Source of the DNA: Reinekea forsetii
Lineage (GTDB): Bacteria; Pseudomonadota; Gammaproteobacteria; Pseudomonadales; Natronospirillaceae
NCBI RefSeq assembly: GCF_018860385.1
Contig: NZ_JAHKPH010000008.1
Location: 267,424 to 331,423, forward strand
Direction: 5' to 3'
DNA: 64,000 bases
The notes under the pieces are model-generated. The model was not told where the DNA came from, did not search any database, and worked only from the letters and a program-made list of their open reading frames with translations. The translations under genes were made by a program, and so were the position numbers. Below, one piece after another: positions 16,145 through 25,350 of this stretch. The stretch's first letter is position 1; every line of letters begins with the position of its first letter.

Positions 16145-17806
16145 ATGAGCGAGATTTATCGTCACACGAATTATCCTGGGAACATGAAAGCCGAAGTGAA
16201 CCCGGATGCCTATGAAACTGTTGTTGATCTATTTAATGAAAAGGTTAAAACATGGGGCCATAAGCCCGCATTTACCTGCATGGGCAAAACACTAACTTAT
16301 GGTGAACTCGATGTTCTTTCTGCGCAATTTGCGGCCTATTTGCAAAACAGTACTGACTTAGAACCCGGTGATCGTATTGCGCTGCAAATGCCTAATATTC
16401 TTCAGTTTCCAATTGCAATTTGGGGCGCCATGCGTGCCGGTCTAGTGGTTGTTAATACGAACCCACTCTATACCGATCGCGAGCTAGAACACCAAATGAA
16501 CGATTCTGGCGCAAAAGCGATTGTTGTTTACGCTGGTATGGCGGCACAGGTGTTGCGTTTACAGTCTAGAACTCCGATTGAGCGCGTCATTGTCACTGAA
16601 ATTGCAGACATGCATCCGCCCATTAAGCGAGCACTGGTTAATACCGTTGTAAAACGTGTTAAGAAAATGGTTCCTGCCTACGATGCCAGTACCACTGTCT
16701 CGTTTAGAGATGCGCTAAGTGAAGGTAAGAAGTTTTCTTATCGACCCGTGAAAACAGGTCACGATGACCCGATTATTTTTCAATATACCGGTGGTACTAC
16801 GGGTGTCGCAAAAGGTGCCATGCTGACAAACCGCAACCTAATTGCCAATATGTTGCAATCTTATGAGTTCTTCCAGATCAGCCTTAACGATGGTGAAGAG
16901 ACCTTTATTACGCCATTACCGCTGTATCACATCTATGCATTTACCGTACATGGCATGGTATTAATGTATACGGGTAATCACAGCGTGCTTATACCGAATC
17001 CGCGTGATATCCCGGCGTTTGTGAAAGAACTTGCGAGCAATGAATTTACAGGTTTTGTTGGTTTAAACACTCTATTCGTTGCGCTTTGCAATAATGAAGG
17101 GTTCCAAAAGCTCGACTTCAGCAAGTTAAAGTTTACCATTTCTGGTGGTATGGCGTTAACACACGCCGCGGCTGATCAATGGGAAAACACGACGGGTTGC
17201 CCTATTTATGAGGGTTATGGCATGACCGAATCGTCACCAGTGATTAGCTTTAACCCGCCTACATTTCAGCAAATTGGCACCATTGGTATTCCGGCACCGA
17301 GCACCGAAGTTCGAATTGTAGGTGAAGATGGCGAAATTCAGCCATTCGGTGAGCGCGGTGAGCTTTGTGTTCGTGGGCCGCAAGTTATGAAGGGCTATTG
17401 GAATCGTCCTGCCGATACAGAAAGCACAATTGATTCCGATGGGTTCCTCAAAACCGGTGATATCGCAATTTTGCAAGAAGACGGTTACTTACGCATTGTC
17501 GATCGTAAGAAAGATATGATTGTGGTTTCTGGATTTAACGTATATCCAAATGAAATTGAAGACGTTCTAGCGAGCCACCCGGACGTAGTTGAATGCGCTG
17601 CGATCGGAGTGCCTAATGAGAAAACAGGTGAAGCAATTAAAGTGTTTGTTGTGGCGCAAAATAGCGTGACTGAAGAATCTTTGATCGCTCATTGCCGCGA
17701 AAATCTAACAGGGTATAAAGTACCTAAACTATTTGAGTTTAGAGACGAACTGCCTAAAACAAACGTCGGTAAAGTGTTGCGTCGCGAACTAAGACCAACT
17801 GAGTAA
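16145..17806 (+). CDS. fadD: Long-chain fatty acid-CoA ligase
   Basis: The 553-residue AMP-forming acyl-CoA synthetase activates long-chain fatty acids with ATP and CoA at the inner membrane. Motifs in order: the AMP-binding P-loop YTGGTTGVAKGA near residue 215, YGMTESSPV near 358, the TGD of LKTGDIAIL, DRKKDMIVVSGFNVYPNEIE, and the catalytic C-terminal lysine in PKTNVGKVLRREL. The length and motifs fit FadD. The 150-bp leader is AT-rich and contains TTGAA-N8-TTCAA at 16067-16084, which could be an operator. GGAGA precedes the start by 6 bases. Confidence 0.95.
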   Translation: MSEIYRHTNYPGNMKAEVNPDAYETVVDLFNEKVKTWGHKPAFTCMGKTLTYGELDVLSAQFAAYLQNSTDLEPGDRIALQMPNILQFPIAIWGAMRAGLVVVNTNPLYTDRELEHQMNDSGAKAIVVYAGMAAQVLRLQSRTPIERVIVTEIADMHPPIKRALVNTVVKRVKKMVPAYDASTTVSFRDALSEGKKFSYRPVKTGHDDPIIFQYTGGTTGVAKGAMLTNRNLIANMLQSYEFFQISLNDGEETFITPLPLYHIYAFTVHGMVLMYTGNHSVLIPNPRDIPAFVKELASNEFTGFVGLNTLFVALCNNEGFQKLDFSKLKFTISGGMALTHAAADQWENTTGCPIYEGYGMTESSPVISFNPPTFQQIGTIGIPAPSTEVRIVGEDGEIQPFGERGELCVRGPQVMKGYWNRPADTESTIDSDGFLKTGDIAILQEDGYLRIVDRKKDMIVVSGFNVYPNEIEDVLASHPDVVECAAIGVPNEKTGEAIKVFVVAQNSVTEESLIAHCRENLTGYKVPKLFEFRDELPKTNVGKVLRRELRPTE

Positions 17807-17860
17807 TAGAGAACTTTACAATGATAATACGCCACTCAAGGTGACTACACTTTGGTGGCG

Positions 17861-17889
17861 TTCCATCCTACCTTTGCATACCTTATAAT
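17861..17889 (+). promoter_or_regulatory. Putative hrpA promoter
   Basis: A consensus -10 TATAAT at 17884-17889 is spaced 17 bp from a weak -35, TTCCAT (17861-17866). Transcription would begin near 17897, downstream of the TTG at 17889, which argues for the ATG at 17919 as the hrpA start. Confidence 0.45.
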
Positions 17890-17918
17890 TGCCCGATTGT
17901 CATAGTTTTCGGGTCATC

Positions 17919-20900
17919 ATGTCAGATTTAGCAACAAACAAGCTTGTTACCGTCGATCAAGTTCGAGCCTCCTTGTCGAAGTGTATGGTGAAAGACCGTC
18001 ACGCCTTAAAGTTGCAGTGCCAAAAAATTGGGTCGCTAGAAAAGCAGCACAAACCAACGGACTCCGCTCAGCAACGCTTAGATACATTATTCCGATCTTC
18101 TACCGAAGCATTTAATAAGCGGTCAGAAAACCTTCCTGAGGTGAATTTAGAAGAAAGCTTGCCGGTTAGCGAACATGCCGAACAAATTCGGGCGGCTATA
18201 CGCGATCACCAAGTAGTGGTCATAGCAGGTGAAACCGGCTCAGGTAAAACAACGCAAATACCAAAGTTGTGTTTGCTCGAGGGCAGAGGCATTGCAGGAT
18301 TAATTGGCCATACCCAACCTCGACGTTTGGCCGCTCGGTCGGTTGCTACACGTATCGCAGAAGAGCTCAAAGTAAAGTTAGGCGAAGCCGTTGGCTACCA
18401 AGTACGATTCTCAGATGAATCGAGCGCGCAAACGGTCATCAAGCTAATGACCGACGGGATATTGCTCAGTGAAATACAGCATGACCCTTATTTGAATAAA
18501 TACGATACGATCATTATTGATGAGGCACACGAACGCAGTTTAAATATCGATTTTCTTTTAGGTTACCTAAAGCGTCTGCTGGTAAAACGAAAAGATCTGA
18601 AAGTGATCATCACATCGGCCACTATCGATGTAGAGCGGTTTTCTAAACATTTTAACAACGCTCCAGTTATTGAAGTCAGTGGGCGATCTTTTCCTGTTGA
18701 TGTCCTGTATCGGCCTATGAGCACAGAAGAGTCGGACTATTCGGCCGACTTGCCGAGCGCTATTCTTGAGGCTGTTGAAGAGATTGAGCAGCTAGAAAAA
18801 AGCGGAGAGACCGCCTCGAAAGGCGGCGATATCTTGGTGTTTTTGCCGGGCGAGCGCGAAATTCGAGAGGCTTTTAATACGCTTAAACAAGCCAATTTAT
18901 TCAATACTGAGTTGTTACCCTTGTATGCGCGGTTGAGCGCCAGTGAGCAATTGCGTATTTTTTCTAAGCACAGTGGCCGACGAATTGTGTTGTCGACTAA
19001 CGTAGCAGAAACCTCGTTGACGGTTCCTGGCATTCACTATGTGATAGACACTGGGTTAGCTCGCATGAGCCGATACAGTTATCGTTCAAAAATTCAACGT
19101 CTGCCGATTGAAGGGGTATCTCAAGCGTCGGCAAACCAACGTGCAGGCCGCTGTGGTCGAGTAGCACCCGGTTTATGTATACGACTATACAGCGAAGAAG
19201 ATTTCCAAACGCGCCCAGAATTTACAGATCCTGAGATTCTGCGAACCAATTTGGCATCCGTTATTTTGCAAATGCTAAATATGCGCTTAGGGCAAGTGGA
19301 AGATTTTCCATTTGTTGAGCCACCCGATGCTCGGATGATTCGCGATGGTTATACCTTACTTAATGAATTAGCCGCGGTTCAAAAAAATGGTAAGTTAACC
19401 TCAATAGGTAAAGACTTAGCCAGGTTACCCGTTGACCCTCGTATTGGTCGTATGGTGATAGCGGCTAACCAACAAGGCTCCTTAAACGAAGTATTGATAA
19501 TTGCCAGCGCACTGTCGGTGCCCGATCCTCGTGAGCGCCCGCAAGATAAACAGCAAGCATCAACCGAAAAGCATGCACAAGATAAAGACCCCGACTCGGA
19601 TTTCATTGCCTTTGTAAATTTGTGGAATCGTTATGAAGAGCAGCGCCAATCATTGTCGCAAAATCAGCTTAGAAAATACTGTAAAACACAGTTTCTAAAT
19701 TATTTGCGTATGCGTGAGTGGCGCGATATTCACCGGCAATTGTTTTTAATGTGCAAAGAGTTAGGCTTTAAATTAAATGCGCAGCCCGCGGGTTATGAGG
19801 CCATTCACAAAGGGCTACTGGCAGGTCTATTGAGCCAAATTGCAACCTATAAAGAAGAAAAAACTTACACCGCCGCGCGAGGCCGACATTGTGTGATACA
19901 CCCATCATCAGTGCATCGTCGTAGAGGTCCAAAGTGGTTTGTAACCGCCGAGCTGGTAGAAACCACACAGGTTTTTGCGCGCACAGTAGCGAAAATAGAG
20001 CCAAGTTGGGTAGAACCGCTGGCTTCTCATTTGGTCAAACGCAATTACTCTGAGCCGCATTATGAGAAAAAGCAAGGGCAGGTAACTGCAAAAGAAACTG
20101 TTCTGCTTTACGGTTTACCCATTGTTGCATCACGCTCAGTACATTATGGGCGAATAGATCCTGATTTATCGCGCGAAATATTTATTCGCAGCGCCTTGGT
20201 TGAAGGTGAGCTCACCACAAAAGCACCCTTTTTTAAGTACAATCAGCGCTTACTCGAAGATGTTTTAGATTTAGAAGACAAGGCGCGCCGGAAAGATATT
20301 TTAGTCGATGAAGATACGTTGTATCAGTTTTATGATGAAAAACTGCCAGACGATATCGTGAACAATTCTGGGTTTCACGCTTGGCTTAAAAAACAGCCTA
20401 AGGATGCACTAAATTTTGACCCAGCTTTACTGGTTTCCGACAATGCTTCTAATGTTAGTGATCAAGCGTTTCCTGACACGTTAAATATGAATGGCATGGT
20501 TCTGCCATTAGATTATCGCTTTGAACCCGGGCATGAAAAAGATGGCGTTACATTAAAAGTACCGGCAGCTGCGTTAGCGCAACTCTCCAAAGCACAATTA
20601 AGTTGGTTGGTGCCAGGGCTGCTAAGAGAAAAAATAACAGCACTCCTTAAAGGCTTGCCAAAATCTTATCGACGTAATTTTGTACCCGTGCCTAATTATG
20701 TAGATGCATTAATGCAATCAATTGAGCCCAGTGATGAACCAATACACAAAGTGATAACTGAGCGACTTTTTAGAATGACAGGGGTTCGAGTCCCTGAAGA
20801 TCAGTGGCCGGAAGAGCGGATAACCGATCATTTAAGGTTCCGGTATGAAGTTGTAAATGATCAAGGTAAAGTCGTTGCAGCCGGGCGTAATGTTGATGAT

Positions 20901-21833
20901 CTGCTGAAGCCAGCCAATGATGCCGCTCAATCACAAACAGCGGCACCTAAAAAAGAGCAAGCGGCCATTAAGAGCGGTACCGAATGGTCTTTTGGAGAGC
21001 TACCTGAGTTTGAGCACCATATGCAAGCGGGCATTAAAATTCAAATGTACCCGGCGTTAGTTGATAAAGTGAATGCGGTTAGTCGAGAGCGGTTTACAAG
21101 CCAAGATTGGGCCGAACATGAGCATCAACAAGGCGTATGGCGCTTAGCGCAGTTTGCTTACCAACAGCCGTTAAACTTTTTAGCGAAAAAACTGCCGAAG
21201 TTTAAAGAATCCGCATTGTTGTTTGCTCCTTACGGAAAAGCCGACGCATTAAAGCAAGATATATTAATGGGTACGGTGCAAAAAACGTTAGACGACTCTC
21301 CAAATTTACCGAGATCAAAGCTAGAGTTTGAAGCTTGGTTAGAACGCGGGCGTGGGCATTTGGTGGAGCGTGGTGAAGCGTTGGCCATGCAAGTACATGA
21401 GCAGTTACTCGTGCACCATCGCATTAGAAAGCAACTAAAAGGTAAAATGAGCTTCACCACAGCCTTTATTTTTGCGGATGTTGCCAGCCAACTCGATAAT
21501 TTAATCTACCCTGGTTACATCAGTGCGACAGAAGGCTCAGTATTTAATGAACTACTGCGTTACCTTAATGGCGCAGAAGCTCGGTTAAATCGAACGTCGG
21601 GGATTCCTGCCTCGGAAAATATGGTGGTAGACGAATTACAAGAATTCTGGCAACGTTTCAAAGTAAAGCAAGCCGCCAGTATGAAAATGCAACAGTATTC
21701 TCCGGAGCTAATGGACTATCGATGGATGATTGAAGAGTATAGAGTGTCTTTGTTTGCACAAAAGTTAGGCACTCGCTTTCCGATTTCGGCAAAACGGCTA
21801 GAAAAACAATGGCAAAAGGTGAAGGACTCATGA
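17919..21833 (+). CDS. hrpA: ATP-dependent RNA helicase HrpA
   Basis: The 1304-residue DEAH-box helicase shows Walker A GETGSGKTTQIPKLC (about residue 105), TQPRRLAARSVA, DEAHERSLNIDFLLG, SATIDVERF, STNVAETSLTVPGI and QRAGRCGR, followed by the HA2/OB region and the long HrpA-specific C-terminal domain (DUF3418). HrpA rescues stalled ribosomes and processes mRNAs in E. coli. I chose ATG 17919 because the upstream in-frame TTG lies within the -10 hexamer. The length is normal. Its TGA overlaps the start of the next gene (ATGA), beginning a six-gene unit. Confidence 0.96.
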   Translation: MSDLATNKLVTVDQVRASLSKCMVKDRHALKLQCQKIGSLEKQHKPTDSAQQRLDTLFRSSTEAFNKRSENLPEVNLEESLPVSEHAEQIRAAIRDHQVVVIAGETGSGKTTQIPKLCLLEGRGIAGLIGHTQPRRLAARSVATRIAEELKVKLGEAVGYQVRFSDESSAQTVIKLMTDGILLSEIQHDPYLNKYDTIIIDEAHERSLNIDFLLGYLKRLLVKRKDLKVIITSATIDVERFSKHFNNAPVIEVSGRSFPVDVLYRPMSTEESDYSADLPSAILEAVEEIEQLEKSGETASKGGDILVFLPGEREIREAFNTLKQANLFNTELLPLYARLSASEQLRIFSKHSGRRIVLSTNVAETSLTVPGIHYVIDTGLARMSRYSYRSKIQRLPIEGVSQASANQRAGRCGRVAPGLCIRLYSEEDFQTRPEFTDPEILRTNLASVILQMLNMRLGQVEDFPFVEPPDARMIRDGYTLLNELAAVQKNGKLTSIGKDLARLPVDPRIGRMVIAANQQGSLNEVLIIASALSVPDPRERPQDKQQASTEKHAQDKDPDSDFIAFVNLWNRYEEQRQSLSQNQLRKYCKTQFLNYLRMREWRDIHRQLFLMCKELGFKLNAQPAGYEAIHKGLLAGLLSQIATYKEEKTYTAARGRHCVIHPSSVHRRRGPKWFVTAELVETTQVFARTVAKIEPSWVEPLASHLVKRNYSEPHYEKKQGQVTAKETVLLYGLPIVASRSVHYGRIDPDLSREIFIRSALVEGELTTKAPFFKYNQRLLEDVLDLEDKARRKDILVDEDTLYQFYDEKLPDDIVNNSGFHAWLKKQPKDALNFDPALLVSDNASNVSDQAFPDTLNMNGMVLPLDYRFEPGHEKDGVTLKVPAAALAQLSKAQLSWLVPGLLREKITALLKGLPKSYRRNFVPVPNYVDALMQSIEPSDEPIHKVITERLFRMTGVRVPEDQWPEERITDHLRFRYEVVNDQGKVVAAGRNVDDLLKPANDAAQSQTAAPKKEQAAIKSGTEWSFGELPEFEHHMQAGIKIQMYPALVDKVNAVSRERFTSQDWAEHEHQQGVWRLAQFAYQQPLNFLAKKLPKFKESALLFAPYGKADALKQDILMGTVQKTLDDSPNLPRSKLEFEAWLERGRGHLVERGEALAMQVHEQLLVHHRIRKQLKGKMSFTTAFIFADVASQLDNLIYPGYISATEGSVFNELLRYLNGAEARLNRTSGIPASENMVVDELQEFWQRFKVKQAASMKMQQYSPELMDYRWMIEEYRVSLFAQKLGTRFPISAKRLEKQWQKVKDS

Positions 21834-22753
21834 CCCCGACGATTCGCGAAGAACGTCTAAAAATACCCACTGTACATGGCGGGCAATTGTTTTTAAGGTG
21901 CATAGAGCAACAAGAAAGTTCGCGCGCCGTAGTGCTAATGTTGCATGGCCTAGGAAGCTCAGGCGATGTATTTATTGGTGAAGGGCATGGTTTAGCGAAT
22001 TATTTAAGTGAATTAGGCTTCACCTGTTATGTACCCGATTTAATTGGCCATGGTCAAAGTTGGCCACATATTAGTCGTCATCTAGAGCACAGTGTTCACG
22101 ACATCGTTGAAGAAGACTTAGTGCGTATCTTTTCTCAAATAGAAAAAACACTAAACGGCCGCCCATTGTATGTAGTGGGGCAGGGGTTTGGTTCTGTTTT
22201 ACTGTTATCTGCCTTTGCTAAACACCCACTCATTCAGAAATTGACGGAAGGGTTTGTTCACTTTAATGCGCGACGAAGTACCACCATATCGGGGGCTAGC
22301 CATCGATTGTTATCTAAAGCATTGTGGCGCAAATTAATGAATGGAGTAGGGGCAGTTCGTGGTGATGTACCTTTACATTGGACATCGCAAGCGAATCAAC
22401 CCGAAGCATTAAACTGGTATCGGACCTTTTTAAATTGGTCAGAAGGCGATTGGGTCGACGAAGTCGATCAATTTAATTATGCCGCTAAAATCAGAGCGCT
22501 CACTTTACCACCCAGCTTGTATCTAGCCTCAAGAAGCCAAGGCTATTGGTCTAACACGGCGGATGTTCGTGAATTTATGCGAGAGTTGGGCACTCACAAC
22601 GCGCGGATGCTAATTTTAGCCAAAGGCGACGGCAACTTACGCAACTACAATAGCCTTTCGATGCTGCAACATGATGATGCCTGGGTCGATCATTTCCCCG
22701 TGATTCTCGATTGGTTAAATGAACGGATTCGACAACAAGGTCAGCCTGTTTAA
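21830..22753 (+). CDS. Alpha/beta-hydrolase-fold protein with glycine at the nucleophile position
   Basis: The 307-residue protein has a clear alpha/beta-hydrolase scaffold: VVLMLHGLGSSGDVF (oxyanion loop), CYVPDLIGHGQSWP, and an elbow YVVGQGFGSVLL. The position normally held by the catalytic serine of GxSxG is Gly119 (codon GGG), so classical hydrolase activity is doubtful. The final catalytic histidine is also not obvious. The start is the ATG at 21830, overlapping the hrpA stop, with AAGGA four bases upstream; a longer frame from 21809 lacks a better signal. Co-translation with hrpA suggests a linked function, but none is known to me. Confidence 0.8.
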   Translation: MTPTIREERLKIPTVHGGQLFLRCIEQQESSRAVVLMLHGLGSSGDVFIGEGHGLANYLSELGFTCYVPDLIGHGQSWPHISRHLEHSVHDIVEEDLVRIFSQIEKTLNGRPLYVVGQGFGSVLLLSAFAKHPLIQKLTEGFVHFNARRSTTISGASHRLLSKALWRKLMNGVGAVRGDVPLHWTSQANQPEALNWYRTFLNWSEGDWVDEVDQFNYAAKIRALTLPPSLYLASRSQGYWSNTADVREFMRELGTHNARMLILAKGDGNLRNYNSLSMLQHDDAWVDHFPVILDWLNERIRQQGQPV

Positions 22754-22766
22754 TAGAGCATATGCA

Positions 22767-23285
22767 ATGCAACAAGTGTTTTGGTTGAGAGAGAATTTAA
22801 TAGCTGGAAGATCGGGACCAAACTTAAACCCTTGGGCGCTTGAAGTTTTTAAAGCCAACGGTTTTGCGGCTATTTTAAGTGTGAATGATGGCGAAATGGT
22901 TCATGAAAGCCTAATTGATCGGTTAGGTATGGGTTATGCCTGCATTCCTATATCAGCCAACGCCCCGCCACGCCAAGGCGATAAAGAACTCTGCTTAATA
23001 AATATCCCTAAGGCCATATCCTTCATTACGAAAAATGCATCACAAGGACCCGTGTTGGTGCACTGTCGATCAGGAAAAGACAGAACCGGGATGGTTTTGG
23101 CGGCCTACTTAATAGCGATTGAAGGTTTAAGTCCACGTGATGCTATGGATGAGGTTCTAAAAGTGAGAGCAATAGCATTCAGCACAGACCAGTGGATGGA
23201 GTTTGGTATTAACGTATTAACCGACTTCTATAACTGCAAGGATTTAGAATTGCTAAAGATATTGCATCAAAACTTAGGAGGTTGA
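22767..23285 (+). CDS. Dual-specificity/tyrosine phosphatase family protein
   Basis: The 172-residue protein has the cysteine phosphatase P-loop VHCRSGKDRTGM (HCx5R) followed by VLAAYLIAIEGLSPRDAMDEV, and an N-terminal domain with FWLRENLIAGRSGPN and ILSVNDGEMV. The pattern fits small dual-specificity phosphatases, including those acting on phosphoproteins or phosphoinositides. The ATG at 22767 (MQQVFWL) is preferred over an upstream in-frame ATG at 22719 inside the previous gene. It is third in the hrpA unit, 13 bases after the hydrolase and 2 bases before the VOC gene. Confidence 0.8.
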   Translation: MQQVFWLRENLIAGRSGPNLNPWALEVFKANGFAAILSVNDGEMVHESLIDRLGMGYACIPISANAPPRQGDKELCLINIPKAISFITKNASQGPVLVHCRSGKDRTGMVLAAYLIAIEGLSPRDAMDEVLKVRAIAFSTDQWMEFGINVLTDFYNCKDLELLKILHQNLGG

Positions 23286-23287
23286 GG

Positions 23288-23659
23288 ATGAAAATAAATA
23301 GAATGATGACCAACCTGTGCTGCAAGAGTTTAGAAGAGTCGAAGGTATTTTATACCTCTTTGTTTGACTTCAAAGTGAGCTTCGATAGTGACTGGTTTGT
23401 GCATCTAGTTTCTGAAGTCTCAGGTTTTGAACTTGGCTTAATCATAGTCGAGCATGAAATAGTACCCAAGGAGACGTTAGGTAATATTCAAGGAGTTTAC
23501 CTAACTTTTGTGGTCGACAATGTAGATTCGTTTTACAGTGAATGCCAACTGCTAGGTTGCACCATTTTGGAATCACCAAAGCAGACACCTTATGGTCAGA
23601 AGCGATTATTAGTTGCCGCGCCAGAAGGAACCGTTTGCGATGTTTCTTCGCCTAGTTAG
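23288..23659 (+). CDS. VOC superfamily (glyoxalase/bleomycin-resistance-like) protein
   Basis: This 123-residue single VOC module shows two beta-alpha-beta-beta-beta repeats: an N-terminal NLCCKSLEESKVFYTSLFDFKV and a second YLTFVVDNVDSFYSECQLLG, ending PYGQKRLLVAAPEGTVCDV. Proteins of this shape bind divalent metal or small molecules and serve as lyases, dioxygenases or drug-binding proteins; the substrate cannot be assigned. An excellent Shine-Dalgarno, AGGAGG, ends 6 bases before the ATG at 23288. The gene begins 2 bases after the phosphatase stop. Confidence 0.82.
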   Translation: MKINRMMTNLCCKSLEESKVFYTSLFDFKVSFDSDWFVHLVSEVSGFELGLIIVEHEIVPKETLGNIQGVYLTFVVDNVDSFYSECQLLGCTILESPKQTPYGQKRLLVAAPEGTVCDVSSPS

Positions 23660-23681
23660 CCTGTTCTTATAGAAGCTCTGA

Positions 23682-24230
23682 ATGAACTACAAACAAAAAA
23701 TAATAGATATCATTGAATCAGATCGTCGTAGAATGAAGGCATTAAAGGCCGTTAAGTCTTTAGGGTTGCCTGACTGCTTAGTCGCCGCTGGTTTTGTAAG
23801 GAATGCCGTTTGGGATTTATTATATGGAGTCGAGACACCGTTAAAAGATATCGACGTTATTTATTTTTGTGAATCGGATATTTCAGAAAAAAGAGACTTA
23901 AGCTTAGAGCATCAACTATTCGAGCTTGAGCCTGATTTTCCCTGGTCGGTAAAGAATCAAGCGCGCATGCACATAAGAAATGGTGATGCACCTTATCAAA
24001 ATTCGCTAGATGCAATGAGTTATTGGCCTGAAAAGCAAACGGCTGTCGGTGCATACCTTAATTCAGTAAACGATCTGGAAATTATAAGTAGCTTTAACCT
24101 TTCGCTGTTGTTTAATGGGGAAATTGAATATAACCCTGCTCGATCTTTGGATGTGTTTAATAAGAGAGTAGGTTCAAAAGAATGGCTAAGTCATTGGCCA
24201 TTGCTGCAAGTAAAGGTCGGTTCTCTATGA
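23682..24230 (+). CDS. Nucleotidyltransferase family protein (NTP_transf_6-like)
   Basis: The 182-residue protein matches the DUF925/NTP_transf_6 family: GFVRNAVWDLLYG near residue 37, the acidic pair in LKDIDVIYFCESD, WSVKNQARMHIRNGDAPYQNS, and SYWPEKQTAVG. These are minimal nucleotidyltransferases of unknown substrate, recognised by the GxxRN and DxD-like aspartates. It ends by overlapping the downstream GNAT gene in ATGA (24227-24230), so the pair is coupled. It is fifth in the hrpA unit. Confidence 0.83.
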   Translation: MNYKQKIIDIIESDRRRMKALKAVKSLGLPDCLVAAGFVRNAVWDLLYGVETPLKDIDVIYFCESDISEKRDLSLEHQLFELEPDFPWSVKNQARMHIRNGDAPYQNSLDAMSYWPEKQTAVGAYLNSVNDLEIISSFNLSLLFNGEIEYNPARSLDVFNKRVGSKEWLSHWPLLQVKVGSL

Positions 24231-24676
24231 ACACTGTTGAACTAAGAAACGCGAGGTCTTCTGATTTCGACCTGTTGGTTGAACTGTTCACTAATGCACG
24301 CGTTCGAAAATACTTAGGAGGTGTGTTGAGCAGAGAAGAAGCAGGGCATCGAGCTGAAACGTACATTAACTCTAAGCGGGATACAGACTTTGTAGTCGAA
24401 GTAGAGGGCGATTTTTGTGGGTTGATTACTCTTTCTACTCACATAGAAGAGCCTGGCACCGAAGTATCCTTTCAATTTTTACCAGTCGCCTATGGTAAAG
24501 GCATTGCTAGTGAATCACTTAAGAAAGTGATAAGCCTAGTCTCTGGTCGAATAGTAGCAGAAACTCAACTAGCGAATATTGCCTGTCGAAAATTACTGAA
24601 TCGAACAGGTTTTATTGAGGTTCAACAAGTTTTCCGCCACGGTGAGCAACAAGTGATAGCTATGTTAGAAAAGTAG
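24227..24676 (+). CDS. GNAT family N-acetyltransferase
   Basis: This 149-residue acetyltransferase of the RimJ/RimL type begins MNTVELRNARSSDFDLLVELFTN. The acetyl-CoA-binding region is AYGKGIASESLKKV, followed by ETQLANIACRKLLNRTGF. The substrate is unknown. The start ATG at 24227 overlaps the preceding stop; an earlier in-frame ATG at 24182 would run 45 bases into the nucleotidyltransferase gene and is less likely. It is the last gene of the hrpA unit; the next gene converges on it. Confidence 0.82.
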   Translation: MNTVELRNARSSDFDLLVELFTNARVRKYLGGVLSREEAGHRAETYINSKRDTDFVVEVEGDFCGLITLSTHIEEPGTEVSFQFLPVAYGKGIASESLKKVISLVSGRIVAETQLANIACRKLLNRTGFIEVQQVFRHGEQQVIAMLEK

Positions 24677-24717
24677 CTTTATAGGTTGAAATATACAGCT
24701 ACATATTTTAGCAGCAT

Positions 24718-25341
24718 TTAGCCTAGGTAATTATCTTTCTTTGCATAAGGTAATCGCTCAATAGCTTGAGTTGTGTGATAGCTGTCTAAGCCGCTCACCG
24801 TAACCGTGTTTAATGCTTCTAAATCTATAAAACCATCTTCTTGAATCGCGCCATCTTTCACATGTAAGTCAATAATTTCCCCAATGACCAGTTCGGTACC
24901 GTTGATGGCAAGGTGCTGGTGCTCTCTAAACTGTACAGCATATTTTAAGTGGCTCTGGGCAACAAAAGGCGCTTTAAATTCGGCTAGGGTTTCTGGTGTT
25001 AAGCCGGTCATGGTGAATTCAGATTCTTCTTTATCGTATCGTGCTGAGGTTTGATGCGCTTGCGAAACAATATCTGCGTTTACTTGGTTTATGGTATAAA
25101 CCTTGGTTTCTAAAATATTCTCAAAGGTGTGTCTAGCTACACTGTGGGGGCGAATGATCATGCCAACAAAAGGAGGGTGAGCGCCTAGGTGGAACACCGA
25201 ACTGACAATGGCAAGGTTAGTTTGGCTTTGAGAGTCTTGCGTGCCAATTAGATTAGCACTTTTAAAACCAGAAAGTGAATTAATCAGGTGCGCTCTAAAG
25301 CGGCTATCGAGTGTCGCCAATGATTCTTGAGAATAGTGCAT
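24718..25341 (-). CDS. Flavin reductase domain protein
   Basis: The 207-residue protein resembles the FMN-binding flavin-reductase/DIM6-NTAB fold: KSANLIGTQDSQSQTNLAIVSSVFHLGAHPP early, then RPHSVARHTFENI and YTINQVN, and a middle GTELVIGEI. Such proteins reduce FMN with NAD(P)H or simply bind flavin. The sequence departs from the classical two-component monooxygenase reductases, so the partner is unclear. It is 9 bases downstream of an SDR gene on the same strand and probably co-transcribed. Confidence 0.78.
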   Translation of the reverse strand: MHYSQESLATLDSRFRAHLINSLSGFKSANLIGTQDSQSQTNLAIVSSVFHLGAHPPFVGMIIRPHSVARHTFENILETKVYTINQVNADIVSQAHQTSARYDKEESEFTMTGLTPETLAEFKAPFVAQSHLKYAVQFREHQHLAINGTELVIGEIIDLHVKDGAIQEDGFIDLEALNTVTVSGLDSYHTTQAIERLPYAKKDNYLG

Positions 25342-25350
25342 TAAACATCC

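Noticed and set aside
17889-17918. Longer hrpA start at TTG 17889
   Set aside because: The codon overlaps the -10 hexamer TATAAT and would precede the transcription start; ATG 17919 is the better start.
20784-20800. T-arm-like sequence (GGGGTTCGAGTCCC) suggesting a tRNA remnant or attachment site
   Set aside because: It lies within the hrpA coding frame, with no other tRNA arms around it, so it is a chance match.
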